Positions 1-10,142 of a DNA stretch of 64,000 nucleotides are shown one piece after another. A program made the position numbers and the translations under genes. The notes beneath the pieces were generated by a model that did not search any database, was not told the origin of the DNA, and saw only the letters and a list, made by a program, of their open reading frames with translations. Numbering within the stretch: the stretch's first letter is position 1; each line of letters opens with the position of its first letter. The DNA comes from Cheiracanthium punctorium (lineage: Eukaryota > Arthropoda > Arachnida > Araneae > Cheiracanthiidae), in assembly GCA_038373885.1 (NCBI GenBank), contig JAWZYV010000080.1, positions 372,001 to 436,000 of the forward strand. The letters run 5' to 3'.

Positions 1-299
1 ACCGATTCTAAAACTTTTTCGCTAAGAAAAAGCTGCACTATTCCTGATTAGTGTAGGCTAAAATTCATGCTATAGCAAAAATATTTCTTTTACAAGAACA
101 ACAAAAACAGTTAGCAAATACTGTCGTAAATGTATTCGCCAAATGCCTGAAAAAAATCATCTAAATTTAGTAACTCTGCTTACTCTCTTATTTTAAATGA
201 AGTATACTACCACGCATTATACTTCATATAAAATAAGTAAAAAACAAATAATATTTAAATGCAGTTTCTTTTGTCGCAAACATATGTGTTATTCACACA

Positions 300-363
300 T
301 GCTTCATTTCTTTTGGGACCTAACTCTAAAGCCGACGCGGACGAAGTCGCGGGTAGCAGCTAG
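300..363 (+). repeat. Helitron-like 3' end
   Basis: A GC-rich hairpin (arms around CGCGGACGAAGTCGCG) lies just before a terminal CTAG followed by T. Hairpin, then CTRR, then host T is the known 3' terminus of Helitron-type elements, and similar ends are abundant in arthropod genomes. No 5' partner is visible upstream, so this is a truncated copy or one that starts before the window. Confidence 0.45.
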
Positions 364-1950
364 TTAAAAAATAGTTCTTCAGCTCGATGTAGAAATGTAG
401 TTACTGATGCAATTGCCTTTCGTCATTTTTTTTCTCTTATTATTTTTTCTTTCTTTTCAGTAAATTGCTTCTACAATCTTAAATTTCTTCAGCTATAGTT
501 TTTAAAAAACAATATAGATTTTTATTTAATATTTAGAATGTTAGGAATAAATTAATCAATAGAAAAAACTTTAATAGAATAATTATAACTGCAAGAATAT
601 GCTATTTTCTGAAACTTTTATTTTCAGTAGAAGGCTTTTTTTTCTGCTGAATTAATATAAAATGATTTTCGCTTAATATGATTTGGTATTTATTTCTAAA
701 AGAGTCTTTCCGAATAGATAAAACGACTCAAAATTTATCTTTGTATTTATAATTTTTATGGAAATCAGCTGTCATGTAAATTTCCATCACTTGGCGATAC
801 TTCTTAAAAATAATGAATGAACCAAATCCGAATATCATTTATTAATAAGCAATTGGCAAATATCCAAATTATGTTCGTGCAAACATAAATTTTCTTATTT
901 TTAAGCATGAAAATAATTTATGTCCTCGAATGTCTTATCGTTTCAGATTCATTGCACATTGAAAGGAATACATGAAATAAATTATGGTCCCCTCCCCCTC
1001 CTTTGCCCTAAAATCATTAAGTGCATAGCAAATTACCGCCAGTTAAATCTGCGTGTAATCATCACATACTTGGTAAAAGTCGACATCATTCTCTGTCACT
1101 GGTAAAAGAGGTTCTGTAATAAGCATTCCTAACATTTTCAGTCTAGTAAAATTATTACCGGTGATGATGAGTTCTAATGTAAGAAAGTTCGTCGGTAAAA
1201 TGCAGATCGCATCACCGAATGTGCCGTTTGGAGTTGCACATCCCCTTCCAGAGAAATTTCTCTACTTTTTAAACAACACCATTTTTTAAATATAATTTTC
1301 AAAATGCACTTGAATAAGTCGAACTAAAAATTATATTAATGTAACGTGCATTTTGCACTTATTCTAGAATCAAACCAAAGGTTACTTGTCAGAAAATAAT
1401 TACAAACTGTTTGTTTCTTAATGTATAAATTGCTTTTTCGCAGTCTTTGCAAGGTGACATTTTCGTAGCCATCATTTTCATTGATCTTAGTTTGTTATAA
1501 GTTCACGTAAAACTGCTAGTCTTCAACTAAATGAGCTAAAACTTTGAAGGAACAGCGTTTAGTAAGAAAAAAAAAAAACAATAAAACACAGGACTGTTGC
1601 CGTTTCGAAATATTTTACAATTACAAGGTGGTGTCCGTTTTAGAGTAGTTGATAATTTACATCTTTAAAAATGCTTTGTGAAAACAATGGCAAATATGTA
1701 GGTCCAATAGAGAGATGTCACCTTTCCAGGCACTGACCAAAGTCGAAGATGCTTCACTTTAGGTATATGGGAACCAAACTTTAACCGACTGGCAACTGCG
1801 GGAAGCAAACGAACGTAATAAATACTGATAAATTACAAGTCTTGTACTATAAAATGATATCTCTCAGTATACTAATGATAAAAACGATAACTATTATCAG
1901 TTCGTCGTTTGCATTTAGCGCTATTTATTCATAATTAACTTAGTTGGTAT
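364..1950. other. No gene recognised; AT-rich DNA
   Basis: Nothing coding or structured is convincing here. It contains a short A tract near 1567-1579 and stop codons in all frames. The 61-codon open frame at 920-1105 has no recognisable content. Confidence 0.6.
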
Positions 1951-2164
1951 ACAGGGTGATCAAAAATGAGTATACATTTGAAAAATTAATAATTCACAGA
2001 ATAATGTGGGTAGAGAGGAAAAAAATTGATACACATGCTTGGAATGACATGAGGTTTTATTGCAACCACAAAAAGTTAAAAAAATAGCCGACAGATGGCG
2101 CTTCATGTCATAGGAAAAGTAATAAATAGCATAAAAAATTATGACAAAGCAAAGACGATGCTCT

Positions 2165-2330
2165 TCAGAACAAGTTCTCAGCATGTCGACCGTCATTCCT
2201 TAACAATAGCTGTAGTCGAGGGACAATATTGGGAACAGCACTGAACAGCAATCTCCAGTTCTTCCTGAACTGTTGGAGCAGCAGTAGCACTTCTGCTCGG
2301 TTGGCCACAAGGAGGGTTGGCCGCTACGGG
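2165..2330 (-). pseudogene. C-terminal transposase remnant
   Basis: On the minus strand one frame reads toward a stop at 2165-2167 and ends with NDGRHAENLF. This resembles the C-terminal block of Tc1/mariner-related transposases (a basic helix, then N-x-G-x-H-x-E-x-L-L/F, then stop). A few further residues in the same frame (FRKNWRLLFSAVPNIVPRLQ) fit the preceding helix. There is no start and no catalytic residues in this piece, so it is a fragment of the gene once carried by the surrounding element. Confidence 0.4.
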
Positions 2331-2409
2331 GCCCGTCATCTAAACAACCCGTGGCTTCGGACCATTCTTTTCACACCTGAATCTGTCATAGGACTTTTAC
2401 ACGTTCGAA

Positions 2410-2487
2410 CCCTACTAGCAATTTTGCTCGGGCTACCACCGGCCACGTAGCCAGCCGATGATTGCCCGAGCAAAATTGCTAGTAGGG
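2410..2487. repeat. Perfect 24-bp inverted repeat with 30-base loop
   Basis: The left arm at 2410-2433 starts CCCTACTAGCAATTTTGC. The right arm at 2464-2487 is its exact complement over 24 bases. The 30-base spacer is GC-rich (CCACCGGCCACG). It could be a miniature element or the end of the DNA that interrupts the surrounding transposon. Confidence 0.8.
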
Positions 2488-3639
2488 AATACCCTTCTTA
2501 TGGCGATAGTATCGGGGAATAATTCCGTAAGCGGAAGGTTTAGTTGGAGATTTTTTTGTCGCCAACGTCTAACCTTGGCGACTTTTTTCCTCGCCAAACA
2601 TACGTAGTTACATAAGAAAACATAAACCCAAAACTACAATACACTTATCTGAACACCTCATAAAACATTTGTACACATATTTCAAATGCAATAATAAACA
2701 AAATGTACATAAACATAGCACTAGCTCTGGGCACGTTAAAAAGTAAATAAAATAAAACCGCCAAAAGATTCAAAATACTAAAATATGTTTCTGCAAAAAA
2801 AATGTAGCAAAATTTCCCTTAAAATATTCAAATCACAGTTTAAAATTAATAGAAAAGCACTCAAATAAACCGACTACCTCCCCCTCCCCCGAGATTCATT
2901 CAGTTCTAATATCTTCAAAACACACAAAATTTACACTAATAAAAAGAAAATTATATCAAAACTCAACACAAACAACTCAAAAATACTAATATATTGATTC
3001 ATATTAAATCTAAATAGTGTACATGATTTCTGAAAATCCGTCTAAGTAAATCCATATATCGATTAAAATTATCCATCTTTCTTAAAATATAAATATCCAT
3101 TTTTTCATCACAATTCATTATTGCAGCAATTCACATAAAAGTAAAATAACACAACATACGATAACCTTTATATAAATACGCTACAATAGAAGACAATAAT
3201 ATTAAATCTCAACCGCAAAACAGTACAGTAAATCATTCAATAAATATTTAAATAAACAAAAGAACATTTTCTATTTAATTTCTTAATTAATGGCCTTTAC
3301 GCTTCACATACAACACATCTTAACATAAAGCGAATTCATTACAGTTTTAGCCAACTTATCCACATTTAATATAAAATAACCAGAAATTTCTCTTCTTAAA
3401 CACCGCTCTTAAATAACTCCACACTTGTAACTTCAGCAAAGAATACCTTTCACAACAAACAAGCATGTTCAACGTGTACGTGGGTTGCGTCGAGTTCGCT
3501 TGGCAGTTAAATTCTTTCAACCAATCACATAATTACTCTAAAAATACTCGGTTCACTGTTAATTTCTTTGATCAATCATGACATCATGAAACAACAACAC
3601 AACTCTGCAAAACGGTTGCTATATACCTCATCTCGATTA
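2488..3639. other. Non-coding AT-rich insertion-like segment
   Basis: No coding sequence is seen. Short hairpins built on TTGGCGAC and GTCGCCAA occur at about 2555-2595. A TCGCCAA...ATACGTAGT block near 2593-2615 recurs inverted at about 3660-3682, suggesting a separate element nested in the 1951-4042 transposon. Confidence 0.4.
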
Positions 3640-3829
3640 GCCACGCTGACACATGTGTTTACTACGTATCTGGCTTGGCGACCTGCCCCCGCTTATGGAA
3701 TATATCCTTAGTATCGTAAAGCTGCAATACCATATTTTCCATTCTGATTGTACAGCTTCAACAACTGTGCCTTTTTTTGGTAACGTCACCATGCTGCGAT
3801 TGCTGATGCATCTGTTTCCCTCTCTCATT
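3640..3829 (-). pseudogene. N-terminal transposase remnant (helix-turn-helix part)
   Basis: A minus-strand frame contains MVTLPKKGTVVEAVQSE, then a stretch ending in LRIYSISGGRSPSQIR. The pattern (basic start, VV, hydrophobic helix, F/L-R-x-x-Y, then P-S) resembles the first helix-turn-helix of DUF4817-type transposases. It sits just inside the right inverted repeat, the expected place for the 5' end of a minus-strand transposase. The alignment needs tolerance of several substitutions, so this is a weak call. Confidence 0.3.
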
Positions 3830-4042
3830 ACAGCTCCTTTTATGCACGATTCTCATGCAGCATCACTGACATTTCGCTTTCCAGTGCCATCTGTTGGCTA
3901 TTTTTGAAACTTTTTCTTTTTTGAAGTTGTAATAAAACCCCATGCCATTCCAAGCATGTGTGCCAATTTTTACCTCTCTACCTTTATTATTCCCGTGAAA
4001 TATTAATTTTTCAAATGCATATTAACTTTCTGATGACCCTGT

Positions 4043-4557
4043 ATAAAACACATTACAGTTCCCTAGCCACAAGAGAAACCTTTGCAAAGCTGGATCAATT
4101 TTTCTCCTCTCGACTTTCATTTAAATCTTGAAAATTAAATTAAGCCTATTCGTTTTGAGGAGTCATTTAAGTCACGCCGCTTCCTTTATATTTTGCTAAA
4201 TAATTACAAGATTTTTGAGCTCTACGTCTTCGTGTCTCCAGTTTAAATAATTTGACGCCCTTTTAAATAAACTGTTAGCATTCGACTATCTTTCAACAAA
4301 ACAGATTTGTCTCCCAGACAGAGATAAAAGCCCGTTCGCTCTCCGAGACAGCTACTTGTCGCACTTTGAATTTCGAGTGTCTCATATGCGAAAGGTAGGA
4401 AGAATTCTAAATATTTTGTCCGTATGCACCCATGTTAAAGGGAACATCGTATTTATAAAAGGGGCATAAAGTATTTATTATAAAGGGCAAAAGGCTTGCT
4501 TTTGTATAAGAGATTGACATTTTACTGTTGTACTTTTTTTAACGCTTGATATTTAAT
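4043..4557. other. No gene recognised
   Basis: Non-coding AT-rich DNA between the decayed transposon and the first TTAA MITE. I see no repeat shared with the rest of the window. Confidence 0.55.
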
Positions 4558-4561
4558 TTAA

Positions 4562-4940
4562 CCCTTTAAACTTCGGTGTCCTCGCCGTGAGGATACAAAA
4601 CTCTGGCGTTTTGACTGTTGTCAGTCACGAAGAATAAATTCGATTTTTATAAAAATACTTGAGGGGGACATAGTTGCAGGAGAATCCTTTACTTTTTAGC
4701 ACATCATTTCCCGAAAAAATTGTAGATTTATTTGTAAAATTGTCAGGATTATTTTAAACAGCACTGGCATCTGCTGTAAAATGGAGAATACGATAGAAAT
4801 ATATTGATATAGAAGAACAACTGTATAGATTGTCCACTTCTGAAAGAAGGGCAGTCGTTGCCATCATGCTGGTAGTTAAATCGAGCGACGGCAACTGCTG
4901 CCCCTTTTCCAGCATTGGGAAATAGCTGCGCTTCAAAGTG
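4562..4940 (+). mobile_element. TTAA MITE copy 1 (piggyBac-like, subfamily beta)
   Basis: TTAA sits at both edges (4558-4561 and 4941-4944). The ends are CCCTTTAAAC and GCGCTTCAAAGTG. A subterminal palindrome at 4576-4596 has arms GTGTCCTC and GAGGATAC. Next come the blocks shared with the other copies: CTCTGGCGTTTTGACTGTTG, CAGTCACGAAGAATA, a CCTTTACTTTTTAGCACATC block and AACAGCACTGGCATCTGC. The TTAA target and CCC ends are characteristic of piggyBac-type elements; the short length and lack of coding mark it as non-autonomous. Confidence 0.8.
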
Positions 4941-4944
4941 TTAA

Positions 4945-5764
4945 GAAAACCAGTCCAGAATCGGTTAGTTATTTGTTGAGTCCTCAAGTAGGATTCGATA
5001 AAACATTCAGGGACAGTTGTTCTTGTGTATTTTGGGGGAGCCTTGCACAGTCCATTCTTGACAACGCATTCATTCACAAAGAACAAACATTTGTTCGCAT
5101 GAGTTTTTTTTTTTGAGTTTTTTTTTTTTTGGATCTCTATTCTTTTTTCTTTGAGATCACAAGGGATATATGAAAAGAACGTTTTGTCCTCTTGTCCCAT
5201 GCGTTGCGAATTTTGGAAAATGCTGCCTAATCTAGTATCAATGTTAAAAAACTTATATTCATGCCAAATTTCATATTATTAGCTCCAGTAGTTTTGGCTA
5301 GACGAAATATCGACATTTGAAAAGACGACATTACTTTCGGGGTCCCCTAATAGCATTGCGATGAAAAGTATTTTGTAATCCATACTTTCAGCAAGAATTA
5401 TCTTTCATTTTATTTACTTCTTCGGCAAATCTTTTTGATTATACAGCTAATATTAGTTAAAATGACTTTGAGTGTAATCTCTCTAAGATTAAATTCTGCT
5501 TTAATCATTTTGGATGCAATCCAAAATCTAGGGCCCAGGCCGTGGTGTAGTTAGTATTTTCTGTAATTAGGCTTATCCTCAAATACATGTTGAGGTAAAT
5601 ATCTTTTAGTGGGCAGCTGTACTGTATATACAAGCCCCAAAAGAAGGAAACTCAAAAAATATCTCACAAGCCTGAAAAACATAGTCAGACTTGTGACAGT
5701 CACCACCGTATTTGCTGATTTCTCAACGGTTGTGGCTACATGAAGTATTCGAAGAGGATCAAGC
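4945..5764. other. No gene recognised; poly-T tracts
   Basis: Two long T runs lie near 5105-5131. The open frame that reads through MITE copy 1 and on to 5200 on the minus strand is an artefact of the repeat and the T runs. Confidence 0.55.
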
Positions 5765-5768
5765 TTAA

Positions 5769-6246
5769 CCCTTTAAAGCGCAACCATTTCCCAATGCTGA
5801 GAAACGGGCAGCCGTTGCCATTGCTCGATTTAACTACCATTGTTTTGGCTGGTGCGCGCACAGCCAGCTGTACCAAAAAATGGCCTTTAGATCTGTGGCA
5901 CGCGATGAACGACCGCCATGTTGCTGGTAGTTAAATCAAGCGATGGCAACGGCTGCCCATTTTTATCAGCATTGGGTAGTCTATCCAGTTGTTTTTCTAT
6001 ATCGATATATTTCCATCGTATTCTCCAGTTTTCAGCAGATGCCAGTGCTGTTAAAAATAATTCTGACAATTTTACAGGTAATCGACAATTTTTACGGGAA
6101 ATGATGTGCTAAAAAGTAAAGGATTCGCGTGTCACTATGTCACCCTCAAGTATTTTTATGGAAATCAAATTTATTATTCGTGATTGACACCAGTTAAAAC
6201 GTCAGAGTTTTGTGTCCTCACGGCGAGGACACCGCGCTTTAAAGGG
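5769..6246 (-). mobile_element. TTAA MITE copy 2 (subfamily beta)
   Basis: TTAA flanks at 5765-5768 and 6247-6250. It lies opposite to copy 1: the left end is CCCTTTAAAGCGCAACC and the right end GCGCTTTAAAGGG, with the GTCCTC/GAGGAC palindrome near 6214-6231. The centre holds a large inverted repeat: GCTCGATTTAACTACC near 5825 returns as GGTAGTTAAATCAAGCG near 5926. A GCGCGCACAGCCAGCTG palindrome-like core lies between them. Same family as 4562-4940. Confidence 0.8.
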
Positions 6247-6250
6247 TTAA

Positions 6251-6864
6251 AGTGTTTTGCGTGGAAAGCGCACAGGCGACCCCTAAGTCTAATTTTCTTT
6301 AGTTATCATTCGCAGGAATGATTTATTCCGATTTGTGCATAAACTGGAGTGAACTGGAAAGCTTATTTATTTTACCTCAAGATGTTTGTGTTTTGAAGTT
6401 TTACACATAAAAAGTAGACTATAGTCTGTTCGCCGAGTCGAGAGAACGAAACTAAATAATGGCACATGTAAACTGGCGAAGAGTCAACACCTGGCATTTT
6501 GCCAAAGCGCCAAACACAGTATGAATTTCTGCTTTCTTCCATTTACGCTGTTAGGCGCATTTAACCTTTAACTCCAAACTAGAGATTGGTGCCAAAAAAA
6601 ATGTAATTCTTTGGTAACCCGTTTGTTTACTTTCGTTCTCTCGTTTCCGCGAACAGACTATAGTCTCCTGGTGTTTTGAGTATATGAAAATAAAAAACAA
6701 AAGTTTCTTTTGCAAGGGATGATAAAGTATTTCTGTATTGTATAAATAATACCGAAGAGTATTTGATGCATGCAATTTGTATTTCGATGTATGATATTTA
6801 ATATTGTTAAAAAAATTACATTTTATAAATCTTAATTTGAATAAAATTTCGTATTACACTGCTA
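6251..6864. other. No gene recognised
   Basis: AT-rich, non-coding. AGACTATAGTCTG-like blocks occur at about 6415-6428 and 6656-6666; no larger structure is evident. Confidence 0.5.
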
Positions 6865-7130
6865 ACAAAATTAGTTAACATTTCACCATAAATTGGTGCT
6901 GAATTAGCTAGAACCTTTTTATGGAGAAACGTTGAACGATGATTTGATGCTTAAACTGATCAATGGAATCAAATCATGGTGACAAATTTTACACCTTTTA
7001 CGACCTTTTTATCGAGAAATGTTGGACGATGATTTGATGCTTAATCTGATCAATAGAATCAAATCATGGTGAAACTTTTCTCCATAGAAAGGATGCAACT
7101 GAGTTAGCTCCATTATGGTTAATCGTTGAA
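6865..7130. repeat. Inverted-repeat element with internal 100-bp direct duplication
   Basis: The ends are inverted: TATGGAGAAACGTT near 6920 matches TCTCCATAGAAAGG near 7079-7092 on the other strand, and the ACCATAAATTGG and CCATTATGGTTAA blocks outside also pair. Inside, a unit containing GATGATTTGATGCTTAA, CTGATCAAT and GAATCAAATCATGGTGA occurs twice (about 6935-6985 and 7027-7075). Each unit is itself a near-palindrome. This resembles a MITE that has duplicated its core. Confidence 0.55.
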
Positions 7131-8220
7131 TTACTTCTATTAATTCTGTAATTAATAAAAAATTAACAAAAAATTAATTACAACAGATTTAAAAATCATT
7201 AAGAAAACATGTTTTACTTCCCTCAAATTTGATAATCCTTCTTTAGTAAATGCAACCCAAGGATAAATTTTTAAAATAAAAACCTGGAACTATAAGACAT
7301 TTACATTCTTCAGTCATTTCCAAAAAACAAGTTTCATTAATAATATTTTAAAAGAATTTCACATGATCCGTCTTCGCCCCCTCATATTTTTCCTTTTTTC
7401 TAAGGAAAGAGTAAACCCCAAGACAGTGGAAAAATATTCTGTTAAAAATTTCTTTCCTGTTGAATACAAAGCACTAACATATTCATATTTGAAGACACTC
7501 TACGCCACCCTATCATTCTCCTTTACCATCCTTCCTCCTTTAAAATATTCTTTTCAGTACATTCAACGCCGTAATAAAACTCGCCTCAGCTTTTCCTGGG
7601 CGATTTTTAAACTCTCTGGCATTTATGTATGCACATATTTAAAAAATAATGCGGAAAGGTGTGTATCGGCGCTTGATAAATATTTAATCTCTGATTTTGA
7701 ATTCATGAAATAAAAAGCTTTTCCTGATTTTTCGGAAGTGATAAGATAATCCTCTGTAGGGAAAGGAGGAGAAGCACAGCTGATTTGAAGAATATCATAA
7801 TTTATAAGCACTGGGCTTTAAATTGTGGAGGTTTTTTTTTTTTTTTTTTTTTTTTACGTTCTTTCTGTGCTTGAAAATTTTGAGTAGTTTTCCGTCACTC
7901 ATTTGTTTGTGAGTTTTAATAAGCTATTAAAATTTAAGAGTTTTTATACATTGTTATTTTTTGTCTAAATTTTCACACTAAAGAATAAAACCTGGAAGGA
8001 TTAAAACTGTAACTTTACGAATCCAGGCGGTAGTTCTTCTTTTTATCCGAATTCTTAGTTGTTGATGTTATCATGTCCATAGATAGTTCATGCAGGAACA
8101 TGGGAGGTTCATCCAGCTTTGGATATTTGTGGGCAGTTGTTCGCATAAAGGCCTATTTCCAGTTCCAGCGTGTTTAGTCTAGCTACAGGGGGTGAAAGGA
8201 CATTGTCCGCGCTAGTTTTA
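7131..8220. other. No gene recognised; poly-T
   Basis: It contains a T run at about 7832-7855. The 116-codon open frame at 7363-7713 lacks any motif I know and has the composition of AT-rich chance sequence. Confidence 0.5.
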
Positions 8221-8490
8221 CTCTTTTTTAATGACTTCGGAAAGGTTTCACAGACAGTGTTTGAAAAATTGCAATTATATGCAGATAAATGTTTTTAAAA
8301 TTTAATGTTTACTTTAAGTATAAGTGGTTGCGTAGTTAAGGTTCACTCACGTGCGAAGAACGGAGTGAGCTTTTAGCTGACTAGACAAGGGGACATTCCC
8401 CCGCAGAAATTTATGCCTTAACACATGTAAAACACCCGTGCAAGGTGTATACTATACAGATACTACCCTTGCAGGGCTATACAGAATCCG
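8221..8490 (+). repeat. Dispersed repeat, partner of 40300-40515
   Basis: Shares ordered blocks with 40300-40515: TTCACA.A.AGTGTTTGAAAAATTGCA, TATGCAGA, GCCTTAACA and CCCGTGCAA. The GTGCGAAGAACGG and CCCGTGCAAGG blocks resemble the terminal hairpins of the Helitron-like families in this window, so it may be a degraded relative. Confidence 0.4.
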
Positions 8491-10104
8491 AATTCTTAGT
8501 TGTAAGTTAATAGTATGTGCGTAAAAGTTCAGTTAATCTAAATACACAATAAAAAAGTCGGGTGGGGCTGTGTCTGGCACACGGCCGTTGGTTTAAGAAA
8601 AACGTCTATGTCAGCGAGTCGCTTTTTGTGTTAAAGATTGAAATCCAAACAAGATTGACTTTTGAGTAAATTAACTCAATACTGACATGGAATAGGTGTG
8701 CGTGAAAAGTTATTTCGGCGAATAATCGACAGATGCATAAGTGGTATCTTCACTTGTTATGCCCATTGGAACAGGTACAGCAGCAATAGAGGTGCTCGCA
8801 GGGTCGGTGGTAGAGGTAGAGGTGCTCGCGAGCATCAGTAGATGAGAAGAGGTGCTTGCAGAGTCGGTGTCGTTTACTAAAAAGCACTTGGCAGTTTTGA
8901 GATGCTCCCAAAACCCGTCGCTCGCTCGGTGCCGGACATTGGGGTACCTATGCATGGCCCATAACTTTTTCATTCCATTCGATAGCCGTTATTTATATTT
9001 CCGGCTTGCTCTAGCACGGAACGAGACCAACATATTGAATTTTTATAATTTTTTTTTACACTTCCTGGTTATTTTTACCTATAAATATTGCCCAAATAAC
9101 GTTTCTTTTTGTTTGAATCAATCTGTCTAAATAAACTCCATAAACACACGAAAGAATCCCCTTGCTATCATGTCTGAGTCGTGAGTTACACTGAATAGGA
9201 AGGAGCGAGAGCGCCGGTTTTGGTTATTCCTGCAGTGGGCGTCCCAAGCCACCCCAATTGGCCCCGACGCAAACTCAAGGTCATAACAGCTAGTCGACTA
9301 TAAAAACTAAATAATGACAATGAATTTATGATTCTAAGATCATTAGTTTTATAAGACGATAGGTAAGACGATATAGACCTTTTCGACAGGTCCACTTTTC
9401 TGGCCCAGTACCCGTTTGCAATTTTAAAGACGTTTTAGGTCAAAAATTCAGTAGAAAAATTACGAATTGAACTATACTTCTTTGTATTCCAATAGACATA
9501 TATGTTTTGGGATCCAAAACTCCCTTGAGTGTTAAAAAAAATCAACATTTTAAAATACGTCGTAACACATATATGGCTTCACATTTTGCATTTGAAATGA
9601 TGTATAAACTAAGAGAGGTCAATAAATCATGGGAAATTTACAACGTCGAAATTGCGGCTGTATCGTATGTTTTTAATACTAATCCGATAATGTGAAAGCT
9701 ATGTTAAATTCGATGATTCGCATTCTGTGTTTATTAAATAGTCTCAAAACAATTTCGCTCCATATTCTAAGCTATTTCATAGATAGTTTTAAGTAAAAGA
9801 ACGAACCTTTAATCCCTTAAGACTGAACGTGTAATGAAGATAAATTAAGGATAATTTGATGGTTTTCCCTTGATGTGTGCCATCAGCATTAATTTTGAAT
9901 GTTTTTTTGTACTTAAAATGAGAGTCATTTCGTGGCAATCAAAATTCGTATTCTGTATTTATAACGGAAGTGTTATTGAAACTTATAATGTAATGACTTC
10001 ATTTTCTTCAACACAACATGCAGCGCTTAAAATGAATTGGTTTTGTCGAAAACTTAAATTTTATTGATAACTAATTTAATGAGCAGACATTTTAAGTAAG
10101 AAGA

Positions 10105-10105
<1 letters not shown>
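8491..10105. other. No gene recognised; one GC-richer patch
   Basis: At about 8770-8960 the sequence is less AT-rich and repeats GAGGTGCTCGC-like and GGTCGGTG-like units. Read on the minus strand, 8710-8973 is an open frame with a Ser/Thr-rich stretch (STSTSTTDPASTS). I cannot link it to a protein, and the simple repeat alone explains the bias. The rest is AT-rich and featureless. Confidence 0.4.

Positions 10106-10142
<37 letters not shown>
10106..10142. repeat. (TAA)n microsatellite
   Basis: About twelve uninterrupted TAA/AAT units. Confidence 0.95.

Larger units (their letters stand above)
1951..4042 (-). mobile_element. Decayed DNA transposon with long terminal inverted repeats
   Basis: The left end begins ACAGGGTGATC and the right end finishes GATGACCCTGT. 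Reading the right end on the minus strand gives the same order of blocks as the left: a CATTTGAAAAATTAAT block, a CACATGCTTGGAATG block, GGTTTTATT and CAGATGGC. The inverted repeats therefore extend roughly 130-150 bp with scattered substitutions. Minus-strand transposase scraps lie just inside each end (3640-3829 N-terminal, 2165-2330 C-terminal). The middle is unrelated AT-rich DNA, probably a later insertion. The ACAGGGT ends and helix-turn-helix scrap suggest the DUF4817-type Tc1/mariner relatives common in spiders; that family name is inference. Confidence 0.6.

Noticed and set aside
4754..5200. 148-codon minus-strand open frame
   Set aside because: It reads through MITE copy 1 and poly-T tracts (Lys-rich runs), so it is repeat-derived chance coding.
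7363..7713. 116-codon open frame
   Set aside because: AT-rich amino-acid composition, no motif, no exon signals or homologous copy in the window.
8710..8973. Ser/Thr-rich minus-strand protein
   Set aside because: The bias comes from an imperfect simple repeat (GAGGTGCTCGC units); no start context, domain or neighbouring exon supports a gene.
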